A DNA stretch of 64,000 nt, from contig NZ_JBKBHC010000002.1 in the NCBI RefSeq assembly GCF_046297895.1, positions 124,001 through 188,000 of the forward strand, read 5' to 3'. Both the position numbers and the translations under genes were made by a program. The notes beneath the pieces are model-generated. The model did not search any database, was not told the origin of the DNA, and saw only the letters and a list, made by a program, of their open reading frames with translations. The DNA is from Ferrovibrio sp046297895. Lineage in GTDB: Bacteria > Pseudomonadota > Alphaproteobacteria > Ferrovibrionales > Ferrovibrionaceae. Shown piece by piece: positions 1 through 8,525 of the stretch. Every line of letters begins with the position of its first letter. The first letter of the stretch is position 1.

Positions 1-326
1 TGCGCCATCAGCCAGAAGCCGACCAGCAGCAGCAGCCGGAAGCCCCGCACCGGCCCGGCCTCGGTCCAGTTCGGCACCGCCGTCAGCAGGAAACCGGCCA
101 ATGCCGCGGCGGCAAAGCCGAACAGCATCGCATGCCCGTGCCACAGGATGGGGCTGTCGCCCAGCGGCAGGTCCAAGCCCATGGCCCAGCCTGCCGTCCA
201 CAGCAGGATGAAAAGACTGGCCTGCAGTCCGCCGAGCAGGAAGAAGGGCCGGAATCCGCTTTGCAGGATGGCTGGCCAGCCCGATGCGGTTTTATTGCGC
301 TCTGCGGCAGCGCTCGCCTGCGTCAT
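1..326 (-). CDS. nnrS: NnrS family protein, N-terminal part (runs off the window)
   Basis: The gene starts at 326 with ATG overlapping the stop of the carbonic anhydrase gene (ATGA) and leaves the window at base 1, so only about 108 residues are visible. The visible part reads SGFRPFFLLGG, then WHGHAMLFGFAAAALAGFLLTAVPNWTE, which matches the start of NnrS, a haem- and copper-containing membrane protein linked to nitric oxide stress in denitrifiers. Two hydrophobic helices are seen at about residues 28-48 and 68-86. Its position as last visible gene of the nitrate reductase operon fits a role in handling nitrogen oxides. The product cannot be judged complete. Confidence 0.85.
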   Translation of the reverse strand, partial: MTQASAAAERNKTASGWPAILQSGFRPFFLLGGLQASLFILLWTAGWAMGLDLPLGDSPILWHGHAMLFGFAAAALAGFLLTAVPNWTEAGPVRGFRLLLLVGFWLMA

Positions 327-1051
327 CGTCCCACCAGTTCCATCAGGCCTTCGCAACAGCCGCAGGCCGGCGACGGCAATTCGCCGGGCGCGACGGCGCG
401 GAAGCGGCCGCTGGCGCCATCGAGCGCCTGAATCTGGCCGTGCTGGAGATCGAAATGCCAGCCATGCAGGGCAAGCCGGCCGGCCTTCACGCGCTCGGCG
501 ATCCAGGGAAAGCTCTGCAGGTTGCGCAATGACAGGTCGATGGCGGCTTTCTCCAGCCAGCGCAGGCGTTCGGCCTCGCCGGCTTCGCTGGCAAGGTTTT
601 CCATCTGCGTCACCATCTCGCCGGCCATGGCGACCCAGTCGGGCAGGAATTCGAAATCGGCGCTGCCGCCGCGGCGCTCGGCCAGAAAGCGGATGCCGCC
701 GCAATGGGAATGGCCCAGCACGATGATGTGATCGACCTCCAGCGCGCGCACGCCGAATTCCACTGCGGCGCTGGTGCCCTTCGGTACGCCGCGCGGCTTT
801 TCGTAGGCGGGCACGAGGGCTGCCACGTTGCGCACCACGAACAGGTCGCCGGGCTGGGCTTCGGTGAGCAGCGCCGGATCGGAGCGCGAGTCCGAACAGG
901 CGATCACCAGAACGCGCGGCGACTGGCCCTCGCTGACCAGCTTTTCATACGGCCGGTCGTCGCCTTCGAAGAAGCTGTCATGGAAATGCTCGAAGCCGCG
1001 CAGCAGGCGGCGCAGCGCAAGCGTGCCGGAACTGTGTTCGCGGTCCGGCAT
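323..1051 (-). CDS. Beta-class carbonic anhydrase
   Basis: The 242-residue product interconverts CO2 and bicarbonate. The zinc-site residues of the beta class are visible: Cys52 and Asp54/Arg56 in CSDSR, and His114 and Cys117 in GHSHCGG. Length and motifs are typical of a full cytosolic enzyme. It lies 6 bases after the ppiC-like gene and overlaps the nnrS start by 4 bases, so it belongs to the nar operon. Why a carbonic anhydrase is made together with nitrate reductase is not shown here; supply of bicarbonate or pH control during respiration is a guess. Confidence 0.92.
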   Translation of the reverse strand: MPDREHSSGTLALRRLLRGFEHFHDSFFEGDDRPYEKLVSEGQSPRVLVIACSDSRSDPALLTEAQPGDLFVVRNVAALVPAYEKPRGVPKGTSAAVEFGVRALEVDHIIVLGHSHCGGIRFLAERRGGSADFEFLPDWVAMAGEMVTQMENLASEAGEAERLRWLEKAAIDLSLRNLQSFPWIAERVKAGRLALHGWHFDLQHGQIQALDGASGRFRAVAPGELPSPACGCCEGLMELVGR

Positions 1052-1057
1052 AGCGTA

Positions 1058-1816
1058 TCACTGCAGCAGCGGCGAGTCGGCGCCGGCCAGGGCCACGCCG
1101 GTGATCTCGGCTTCGGCCGCCAGCACGGATATGTACTGGCGGATGGCCGTACGGAAGACAGACTCGGCCAGATAATCCGCGACGCGCTCGCGCACCTGCT
1201 CATATGCCATCTCTCGACCGGCCTCGCGCTGCAGGAGCTGCAGAACATGGAAACCATAGCGGCTGGGCACCGGCACGGGCGAAAGCTGGCCGACCTCCAG
1301 GCTGTCCAGGAAGGTTTCGAATTCAGGGATCGTGCTGCCGCTGGCGAACTGCCCCAGATGGCCGCCGGAGTCTTTCGACGGACAGGCGGAGTGCTGCTGC
1401 GCAAGCTGGCTGAACAGTTCCGGGTCCCGCTGCAGCACCGCGATCAGTCTTTCCGCCTGGATTCGGGCCGCCTCTCGCTCCTCCTCGTCATCCGGCATCG
1501 CCGCCAGCAGGATATGGCGGGCCTCGTAAAGCGCGGGACTGCGAAACTGGCTGCGGTTGGCGTCGAAATAGCGTCGGCAGCTTTCCTCGTCCGGCGCCGG
1601 CAGAGAAACCTCGGCCGCGATCAGGCGATCGATGGCATCCTCGGATTCGCGGTTCAAGCCCAGGACGGCGGCGCGCTGCAGCAGCAGTTCGCGTACCGCC
1701 AGCGCCTCGGCGGCGCGGCGGCCGGCCTCTTCCGCCGTGGCGGCCGGATGATACTGCATCTCGGCCAGCACGGCGGCTTCGTCGATGGCCACATCGTTCA
1801 CGCGGATGACGTCCAT
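1058..1816 (-). CDS. PpiC-type peptidyl-prolyl isomerase of the nar operon
   Basis: The 252-residue protein has an alpha-helical N-terminal part and a parvulin (PpiC) rotamase domain at about residues 110-215, with the family pattern ARHILLA, then SGGHLGQF, then GFHVLQL. No signal peptide is seen, so it probably acts in the cytoplasm. The start at 1816 was chosen because AAGGAG lies just upstream; a longer open frame reaching into narI is a shadow. Parvulin-like genes (NifM/PpiC type) are known at the end of narGHJI operons and may help fold or assemble the reductase; that role is inferred from context. Confidence 0.85.
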   Translation of the reverse strand: MDVIRVNDVAIDEAAVLAEMQYHPAATAEEAGRRAAEALAVRELLLQRAAVLGLNRESEDAIDRLIAAEVSLPAPDEESCRRYFDANRSQFRSPALYEARHILLAAMPDDEEEREAARIQAERLIAVLQRDPELFSQLAQQHSACPSKDSGGHLGQFASGSTIPEFETFLDSLEVGQLSPVPVPSRYGFHVLQLLQREAGREMAYEQVRERVADYLAESVFRTAIRQYISVLAAEAEITGVALAGADSPLLQ

Positions 1817-1827
1817 GACTGCTCTCC

Positions 1828-2526
1828 TTACAGGCTCGGCCGGGCCGGCGAGCGGCGCCGCACGACCTGATAACTGCGGAAGACATAGCCGACCGGCGCG
1901 CTCCAGATATGCACCAGGCGACTGAAGGGAAAGAGCACGAAGATGGTGATACCGAGCACCAGATGCAGCTTGAACGGCCAGTCGACATTCATGACCAATT
2001 CGGCCGCACCGCCACGGAAGGTGACGATGCGCTGTGCCCATTCCGACAGGGCCAGCATGGTGCTGCCATCGCTGTGCTGCACCGAGAAGGGCAACGTGAT
2101 GAGACCGAGCACAAGCTGCAGCCACAGCACGAGCAGGATGGCGATATCCATCGGCGACGAGGTGGCGCGGATGCGCGGATCGGTCAGGCGACGATGCAGC
2201 AGCAGGGTCAGCCCAATGAAGCAGATCACGCCGGCCGTGCCGCCGGAAACCACGGCCACCATCTGCTTGGCGCCGGCGGTGATGAAATGCTCATACAGCC
2301 AATGCGGCGTGAGCAGGCCGACGAGATGGCCAAAGAACAGGAACAGGATTCCGATATGGAACAGGTTCGAGCCCCAGCGGAGCTGGCGGGCCCGCAGCAT
2401 CTGGCTGGAACCGCTGCGCCAGGTGTATTGGCCGCGTTCGAATCGCACCAGGCTGCCAATCAGGAAGACGCTGAGGCCGATATAGGGATAGATCCCGAAC
2501 AGGAAATGCTCGACATACTGCATCAT
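1828..2526 (-). CDS. narI: Respiratory nitrate reductase gamma subunit (cytochrome b)
   Basis: The 232-residue membrane protein takes electrons from quinol and passes them through two b haems to NarH and NarG. Five hydrophobic segments are present. The haem ligands seen in Escherichia coli NarI have clear counterparts: His57 and His67 in HIGILFLFFGH, and His188 and His206 in HLVLGITIF...VHIW. Length is normal for the family. The gene follows narJ by 17 bases and precedes the ppiC-like gene by 11 bases. Confidence 0.97.
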   Translation of the reverse strand: MMQYVEHFLFGIYPYIGLSVFLIGSLVRFERGQYTWRSGSSQMLRARQLRWGSNLFHIGILFLFFGHLVGLLTPHWLYEHFITAGAKQMVAVVSGGTAGVICFIGLTLLLHRRLTDPRIRATSSPMDIAILLVLWLQLVLGLITLPFSVQHSDGSTMLALSEWAQRIVTFRGGAAELVMNVDWPFKLHLVLGITIFVLFPFSRLVHIWSAPVGYVFRSYQVVRRRSPARPSL

Positions 2527-2543
2527 GGTCTGTTCCTCCGGTC

Positions 2544-3227
2544 TCAGCGCGGGGATGGGTTGTTCATGGCCTGCACCCAGGCCGAGGCCTTGCCGCAGCC
2601 ATTGCCGGCGCGGGTCGGATCATTGTCCGGCCCGAAGGTGACGGCGGCTTCCTCCCAGGCGCGGTCGAGTGCCTCGAAGCTGTCATCGTCCTCTTCCGCA
2701 GGCCGCGCCGGCGCCACAACGGCACCCGCATCGGCCAGCGCGAGCAGGGCGGCGGGCACGGCCGCATAGGCCGACTGGCGCTTCTCCAGCCGGTCGCGCA
2801 GCAGCGCGAAGATCGGCGCCGCATCGCGCAGGATGGCGCGGGCCTCCTTGGGATCGATCTGGCTGAGGAATTCCAGCAGCAGCGGTAGGTAATCGGGCAG
2901 TTCGCGCGGATGCGGCTCAAAACCGTGGCTGCGGTAGAGTTCGATCAGCGCCACCATGGCCGGGCCACGGTCGCGCGAATCGCCATGCACATGCTCATAC
3001 AGATGCAGGGCGACGGAGCGGCCGCGGTCGAACAGGCTGGTGAAACGCTCCTGCAGGGCCATCAGGTCGGCGGCACCGAGCTCGGCCACCAGATTGCCGA
3101 GGGCGCCGGCCATCTTCGGACTGGGCTTGAGATCCGCCTCGATGATGGCGCGGATTTCCGGCAGGGCCGCCTGCAGATCGGCGGTGGGATAGTCGAGCAG
3201 GGCCGACAAGGCTTTGAGGATACGCAT
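2544..3227 (-). CDS. narJ: Nitrate reductase molybdenum cofactor assembly chaperone
   Basis: NarJ is the dedicated chaperone that binds NarG and helps insert the molybdenum cofactor before the NarGH complex docks on NarI. The product is all-helical, about 227 residues, and begins MRILKALSALLDYPT, typical of the TorD/NarJ family. The ATG at 3227 was preferred to the upstream GTG at 3236 because GGGGAG sits eight bases before it; the ribosome site lies in the end of narH. The C-terminal part is acidic and probably flexible. Confidence 0.95.
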   Translation of the reverse strand: MRILKALSALLDYPTADLQAALPEIRAIIEADLKPSPKMAGALGNLVAELGAADLMALQERFTSLFDRGRSVALHLYEHVHGDSRDRGPAMVALIELYRSHGFEPHPRELPDYLPLLLEFLSQIDPKEARAILRDAAPIFALLRDRLEKRQSAYAAVPAALLALADAGAVVAPARPAEEDDDSFEALDRAWEEAAVTFGPDNDPTRAGNGCGKASAWVQAMNNPSPR

Positions 3228-3232
3228 GGTGA

Positions 3233-4744
3233 TCACTCCCCGGCCGCGGCCTGACGGCCCGGCGCGAACAGGTTGGCCGGTTCCTTGCCGCCGGAGCAGC
3301 CGGCGCCGAAGGAGAAACCGCAGCCGCCGCGCAGGTCGAAGGCGTTTTCGGCATATTCGCGATGGGTGGATGGGATCACATAGCGATCCTCGTAATTGGC
3401 GATCGCCATGATCTTGTACATGTCCTCGACCTGGGCGAGGCTTAAGCCCACCTGCTCAAGCACGGCCTTGTTCTCCTTGGCCTCGACATGGCGGCTGCGC
3501 ATGAACACCCGCATGGCCATCATGCGCTCCAGCGCCTGCACGACCGGTTCCTCAGCGCCAGCGGTGAGCAGGTTGGCCAGATACTTCACCGGGATGCGCA
3601 GGCTGCGCACATCGGCGATCTCGTCGGCCATGGCGATCTTGCCGGCATCGGCGGCGGCCTGGATCGGCGACAGCGGCGGCACATACCACACCATGGGCAG
3701 GGTGCGGTATTCCGGATGCAGCGGGAAGGCGATCTTCCAGTCGATCGCCATCTTGTAGGTCGGCGAATTGCGGGCCGCCTCCAGCCAGTTCTCCGGCACG
3801 CCGTCGCGGCGGGCCTGTTCGATCACCGCCGGATCATGCGGGTTGAGGAAGATGTCGAGCTGGGCCTGATACAGATCCTGCTCGGTCGGCGCGCTGGCGG
3901 CTTCCTCGATGCGGTCGGCATCGTAGAGCAGCACGCCGAGATAGCGGATACGGCCGACGCAGGTTTCCGAGCAAACCGTCGGTTCGCCCGCCTCGATGCG
4001 CGGGAAGCAGAAGATGCACTTCTCGGCTTTGCCGGACTTCCAGTTGTAGTAAATCTTCTTGTAGGGGCAGGCGCTGACGCACATGCGCCAGCCGCGGCAC
4101 TTGTCCTGGTCGATCAGGACGATGCCGTCTTCCTCGCGCTTGTAGATCGAGCCCGAGGGACAGGCGGCGACGCAGGCCGGGTTCAGGCAATGCTCGCACA
4201 GCCGCGGCAGGTAGAACATGAAGGTGTTCTCGAACTGCCCGTAGATTTCCTTCTGGATGCCCTCGAAATTCTTGTCCTTCGAGCGCTTGGCGAATTCGGT
4301 GCCGAGGATTTCCTCCCAGTTCGGGCCCCACTCGATCTTTTCCATCCGCTTGCCGGTGATCAGCGACACCGGACGGGCCACCGGCATGGCTTCCGATTCC
4401 GGCGCCGTCTGCAGGTGGTCGTATTCAAAGGTGAAGGGTTCGTAATAATCGTCGATCTCGGGCAGGTGCGGATTGGCGAAAATCTTCGCCAGGATGCGCC
4501 ACTTGCCGCCGATGCGCGGCTCGATTTTGCCGCCGCGGGTGCGTTTCCAGCCGCCCTGCCACTTGTCCTGGTTTTCCCATTCCTTCGGGTAGCCGATCCC
4601 AGGCTTGGTCTCGACGTTGTTGAACCAGGCGTATTCGACGCCTTCGCGCGAGGTCCAGACATTCTTGCAGGTGACCGAGCAGGTGTGGCAACCGATGCAC
4701 TTGTCCAGATTGAGGACCATGGCGATTTGAGCACGGACTTTCAT
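3233..4744 (-). CDS. narH: Respiratory nitrate reductase beta subunit (iron-sulfur)
   Basis: The 503-residue electron-transfer subunit carries one [3Fe-4S] and three [4Fe-4S] clusters between NarI and NarG. The first cluster motif is visible at Cys16, Cys19, Cys22 and Cys26 (CIGCHTCSVTC). Further groups are CEHCLNPACVAACP, CRGWRMCVSACP, CIFC and CSETC. The Trp in CRGWRMC replaces a cluster cysteine, as expected for the [3Fe-4S] site of this family. Length is normal. The gene starts 26 bases after the end of narG and its stop lies just before the narJ start. Confidence 0.98.
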   Translation of the reverse strand: MKVRAQIAMVLNLDKCIGCHTCSVTCKNVWTSREGVEYAWFNNVETKPGIGYPKEWENQDKWQGGWKRTRGGKIEPRIGGKWRILAKIFANPHLPEIDDYYEPFTFEYDHLQTAPESEAMPVARPVSLITGKRMEKIEWGPNWEEILGTEFAKRSKDKNFEGIQKEIYGQFENTFMFYLPRLCEHCLNPACVAACPSGSIYKREEDGIVLIDQDKCRGWRMCVSACPYKKIYYNWKSGKAEKCIFCFPRIEAGEPTVCSETCVGRIRYLGVLLYDADRIEEAASAPTEQDLYQAQLDIFLNPHDPAVIEQARRDGVPENWLEAARNSPTYKMAIDWKIAFPLHPEYRTLPMVWYVPPLSPIQAAADAGKIAMADEIADVRSLRIPVKYLANLLTAGAEEPVVQALERMMAMRVFMRSRHVEAKENKAVLEQVGLSLAQVEDMYKIMAIANYEDRYVIPSTHREYAENAFDLRGGCGFSFGAGCSGGKEPANLFAPGRQAAAGE

Positions 4745-4770
4745 GGGGCGATCTCCTTGGTCGAGCCGGT

Positions 4771-7700
4771 CTATTCAGCCGCCGCGGTGCCGGGCCGCGG
4801 GCCGTCCAGCCAGTCCACATTGGCCATCTTGCGCACTACGACGAATTCGTCGCGGTTGGTGCCGATCGTGCCGTAGTAATTGAAGCCGTAGCTGAGCTGG
4901 GCATAGCCGCCGATCATGTGGGTCGGCTTGACCGTGGCGCGCGTCACCGAGTTATGGATGCCGCCGCGGGCACCCGTGATCTCGCTGCCCGGCACATTCA
5001 CGATCTTCTCCTGGGCGTGGTACATCAGGATCATGCCCTCGTTGACGCGCTGGCTGACCACCGCGCGCGCCACCAAGGCACCGTTGGAATTGAAAACCTC
5101 GACCCAGTCGTTGTCCTCGACGCCGGCCTTCTTGGCATCCACCTCGCTGAGCCAGACGATCGGCCCGCCGCGCGAGAGCGTGAGCATCATCAGGTTATCG
5201 GTATAGGTGCTGTGGATGCCCCATTTCTGGTGCGGCGTGATGAAGTTGAGCAGGATTTCCGGGTTGCCGTTGCTGCGCTTGCCATGCACCTCGGCCACGC
5301 TGCGCGTGTCGATCGGCGGGCGGTAGCTGGTCAACCCCTCGCCGAAGGCCAGCATCCAGGGATGATCCTGATAGAGCTGCTGGCGACCGGTGAGCGTGCG
5401 CCAGGGGATCAACTCGTGCACGTTGGTATAGCCGGCATTGTAGCTGACATGCTCGGATTCCAGACCGCTCCAGGTCGGCGACGAGATGATCTTGCGCGGC
5501 TGCGCCTGCAGATCGCGGAAGCGCAGCTTGTCGTCCTCGCGCGGTATCGCCAGGTGGGTATGGTCGCGGCCGGTCGCCTTGGAGAGTGCCGCCCAGGATT
5601 TCACCGCCACCTCGCCGTTGGTTTCCGGTGCCAGCGACAGGATCACCTCCGCCGCATCGATGTCGGTCTCGATCTTCGGCAGGCCCTGGGTGATGCCCGG
5701 TTCGGTGACCTTGCCGTTCAGCTTGGCCAGGAAGGTCACCTCATGCTCGGTGTTCCAGTTGATGCCCTTGCCGCCATTGCCGATCTTGGTCATCAGCGGG
5801 CCGAGCGCCGTGAACTTCTTATAGGTGTTCGGGTAGTCGCGTTCGACCACCGTGATCTGCGGCATGGTCTTGCCCGGAATGGGTTCGATCTCGCCCTTGC
5901 GCCAGTCCTTCGGATCGAAGGCCTGGCCCAGTTCTGCCGGCGTGTCGTGCATCAGCGGGGTGAGCACGACATCCTTCTCGACGCCGAGATGGCCCTCGCA
6001 GACGGTAGAAAACTTCCTGGCGATGCCCTTGAAGATTTCCCAGTCGCTGCGCGCTTCCCAGGCCGGATCCACCGCCGCCGACAGCGGGTGGATGAAGGGA
6101 TGCATGTCGGAGGTGTTCATGTCGTGCTTCTCGTACCAGGTGGCCGTGGGCAGCACGATGTCGGAATACATGCAGGTGGTGGACATGCGGAAATCCAGTG
6201 TCACCAGCAGGTCAAGCTTGCCTTCCGCGCCGTCGCGCCAGACCAATTCTTCCGGCTTGCGGCCGCCCTCCTGGCCCAGATCCTTGCCCTGCACGCCATG
6301 CTGGGTGCCGAGCAGGTATTTCAGGAAATACTCGTGACCCTTGCCGCTGGAGCCCAGGATGTTGGAGCGCCAGACGAACATGTTGCGCGGGAAATTGGCC
6401 GGATTGTCGGGATCCTCGCAGGACATGCGGACAGAGCCGCTTTTCAGCTTCTCCACCAGATAGGGTGCGGGTTCCTGCCCGACCGCCGCGGCATCTTTGG
6501 CAAGCTGCAGTGGATTGCGCTCGATCTGCGGCGCGCTGGGCAGCCAGCCCATGCGTTCGGCCCGCACGTTGAAGTCGATCAGCGAGCCGGTCAGCTTCTT
6601 CGGCGCCACCGGCGACAGGATTTCCTCCACCGCCAGCTTCTCATACCGCCACTGGCCGGTATGGGCGTAGAAGAACGACGTGGAGTTCTGCTGGCGCGGC
6701 GGACGATGCCAGTCCAGCGCGAAAGCCAGCGGCAGCCAGCCGCATTGCGGGCGCAGTTTTTCCTGGCCCACGTAATGCGACCAGCCGCCACCCGACTGGC
6801 CGACGCAACCACACATCGCCAGCAGGTTGATGATGCCGCGGTAGTTCATGTCGGCGTGGTACCAGTGGTTCACCGCCGCGCCGAGGATGACCATGGACTT
6901 GCCCTTGGTCTTGTCGGCGTTGTCGGCGAAGGCGCGCGCCACGGCAACCACCTGTTCGCGCGGCACGCCGGTGATGCGCTCCTGCCAGGCCGGCGTGTAG
7001 GGCAGATCCTCGTCGAAGCTTTTTGCGGTGTTCGGATCATTGATGCCGCGATCAACGCCGTAATTGGCCAGGAAGAGATCGTAGACTGCAGCCGCCAGAA
7101 CCGGGCCGTTCTTGGTCTCGATCCGCTTGACCGGGATCTTGCGCTCGATCACATCGGGGTGGACGCTGTGATTGAAATGCTCATGGGCGATCCCGCCGAA
7201 ATACGGGAAGGCCACCGCCTTTAACTCGTCCTCGACGCCCTTCAGGCCCAGGCGCAATTTCGTCTCGCCGCCGCCGGCTTCCTTCTCCTCCAGGTTCCAT
7301 TTGCCCTGCTCGCCCCAGCGGAAGCCGATCGAGCCCATCGGCGCGACCAGTTTGCCGGTCTTCTCGTCGATGGCGACGGTCTTCCAGTCCGGGTTGTTGG
7401 TCTGGCCCAGGTTGTCGGCAAAATCGGAGGTGCGCAGGAACCGGTCCGGCACCAGACGGCCGTCGCGCTCGACAAGCATCACCAGGTTCGGCATGTCGGT
7501 ATAACGCCGGCAGTAATCCTGGAAATATTCGCTGCGGCCCCTGGCGTGGTATTCGCTCAGGATCACATGGCCCATCGCCATGGCCAGCGCCGCATCGGTG
7601 CCCTGCTTGGGATGCAGCCAGAGGTCGGCGAATTTCGAGGCCTCGGAATAATCGGGCGTCACCACCGCCACCTTGGCGCCCTTGTAACGCACCTCGGTCA

Positions 7701-8502
7701 TGAAATGGGCGTCCGGCGTGCGCGTCTGCGGCACGTTCGAACCCCACAGCATCAGGAAGGTGGAATTGTACCAGTCGGCCGATTCCGGCACGTCGGTCTG
7801 TTCGCCCCAGGTCTGCGGCGAGCTCGGCGGCAGATCGCAATACCAGTCGTAAAAGCTCATGCAGACGCCGCCGATCAACGACAGATACCGGCTGCCGGCC
7901 GCATACGACACCATCGACATGGCCGGGATCGGCGAGAAACCGATGATGCGGTCGGGTCCGAATGCCTTGATCGTGTAGGCGTTCGAGGCGGCGATGATCT
8001 CGTTCACCTCGTCCCAGGTGGCGCGCACGAAACCGCCCAGGCCGCGGGCCGACTTGTATTCCTTGGCCTTGGCCTTGTCCTCGACGATGGACTGCCAGGC
8101 CGCCACCGGATCGCGGTGGGTCTGCCTCGCCGCGCGCCACAGCCGCATCAGTCGGCCGCGGATCATCGGATACTTCACCCGGTTGGCGCTGTAGAGGTAC
8201 CAGGAATAGCTGGCGCCGCGCGAACAGCCGCGCGGTTCGTGATTGGGCAGATCGGGCCGCGTGCGTGGATAGTCGGTCTGCTGCGTCTCCCAGGTGACGA
8301 TGCCACCCTTCACATAGATTTTCCACGAGCAGGAACCGGTGCAGTTGGCGCCATGCGTCGAACGCACGATGCGGTCATGGGCCCAGCGGTTGCGGTAGGC
8401 ATCTTCCCAGGCGCGGTCTTCGGTGGTGACCAGTCCGTGCCCGTTGGAGAAATCACCGACCTGTTTGCGGAAATACGTCAGACGATCGAGAAAGCGGCTC
8501 AT
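4771..8502 (-). CDS. narG: Respiratory nitrate reductase alpha subunit (molybdenum catalytic subunit)
   Basis: The 1243-residue catalytic subunit reduces nitrate to nitrite at a bis-MGD molybdenum centre on the cytoplasmic side of the membrane. The N-terminal [4Fe-4S] motif is seen as His50, Cys54, Cys58 and Cys93 (STHGANCTGSC, then EPRGCSRG), matching the His/Cys spacing of E. coli NarG. The start at 8502 was chosen for the family-typical MSRFLDRLTYF; the open frame continues upstream through the transporter gene, but that extension is a shadow. The C-terminal MopB domain, including NYYGTIGTNRDEF, is complete. Confidence 0.98.
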   Translation of the reverse strand: MSRFLDRLTYFRKQVGDFSNGHGLVTTEDRAWEDAYRNRWAHDRIVRSTHGANCTGSCSWKIYVKGGIVTWETQQTDYPRTRPDLPNHEPRGCSRGASYSWYLYSANRVKYPMIRGRLMRLWRAARQTHRDPVAAWQSIVEDKAKAKEYKSARGLGGFVRATWDEVNEIIAASNAYTIKAFGPDRIIGFSPIPAMSMVSYAAGSRYLSLIGGVCMSFYDWYCDLPPSSPQTWGEQTDVPESADWYNSTFLMLWGSNVPQTRTPDAHFMTEVRYKGAKVAVVTPDYSEASKFADLWLHPKQGTDAALAMAMGHVILSEYHARGRSEYFQDYCRRYTDMPNLVMLVERDGRLVPDRFLRTSDFADNLGQTNNPDWKTVAIDEKTGKLVAPMGSIGFRWGEQGKWNLEEKEAGGGETKLRLGLKGVEDELKAVAFPYFGGIAHEHFNHSVHPDVIERKIPVKRIETKNGPVLAAAVYDLFLANYGVDRGINDPNTAKSFDEDLPYTPAWQERITGVPREQVVAVARAFADNADKTKGKSMVILGAAVNHWYHADMNYRGIINLLAMCGCVGQSGGGWSHYVGQEKLRPQCGWLPLAFALDWHRPPRQQNSTSFFYAHTGQWRYEKLAVEEILSPVAPKKLTGSLIDFNVRAERMGWLPSAPQIERNPLQLAKDAAAVGQEPAPYLVEKLKSGSVRMSCEDPDNPANFPRNMFVWRSNILGSSGKGHEYFLKYLLGTQHGVQGKDLGQEGGRKPEELVWRDGAEGKLDLLVTLDFRMSTTCMYSDIVLPTATWYEKHDMNTSDMHPFIHPLSAAVDPAWEARSDWEIFKGIARKFSTVCEGHLGVEKDVVLTPLMHDTPAELGQAFDPKDWRKGEIEPIPGKTMPQITVVERDYPNTYKKFTALGPLMTKIGNGGKGINWNTEHEVTFLAKLNGKVTEPGITQGLPKIETDIDAAEVILSLAPETNGEVAVKSWAALSKATGRDHTHLAIPREDDKLRFRDLQAQPRKIISSPTWSGLESEHVSYNAGYTNVHELIPWRTLTGRQQLYQDHPWMLAFGEGLTSYRPPIDTRSVAEVHGKRSNGNPEILLNFITPHQKWGIHSTYTDNLMMLTLSRGGPIVWLSEVDAKKAGVEDNDWVEVFNSNGALVARAVVSQRVNEGMILMYHAQEKIVNVPGSEITGARGGIHNSVTRATVKPTHMIGGYAQLSYGFNYYGTIGTNRDEFVVVRKMANVDWLDGPRPGTAAAE

Positions 8503-8525
8503 GGTTGGGGCTCCATTGGCTCGCG

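Noticed and set aside
4918..7224. Long plus-strand open frame of 768 codons
   Set aside because: It lies fully antisense to narG, has no recognisable domain and reflects high GC in the third codon positions.
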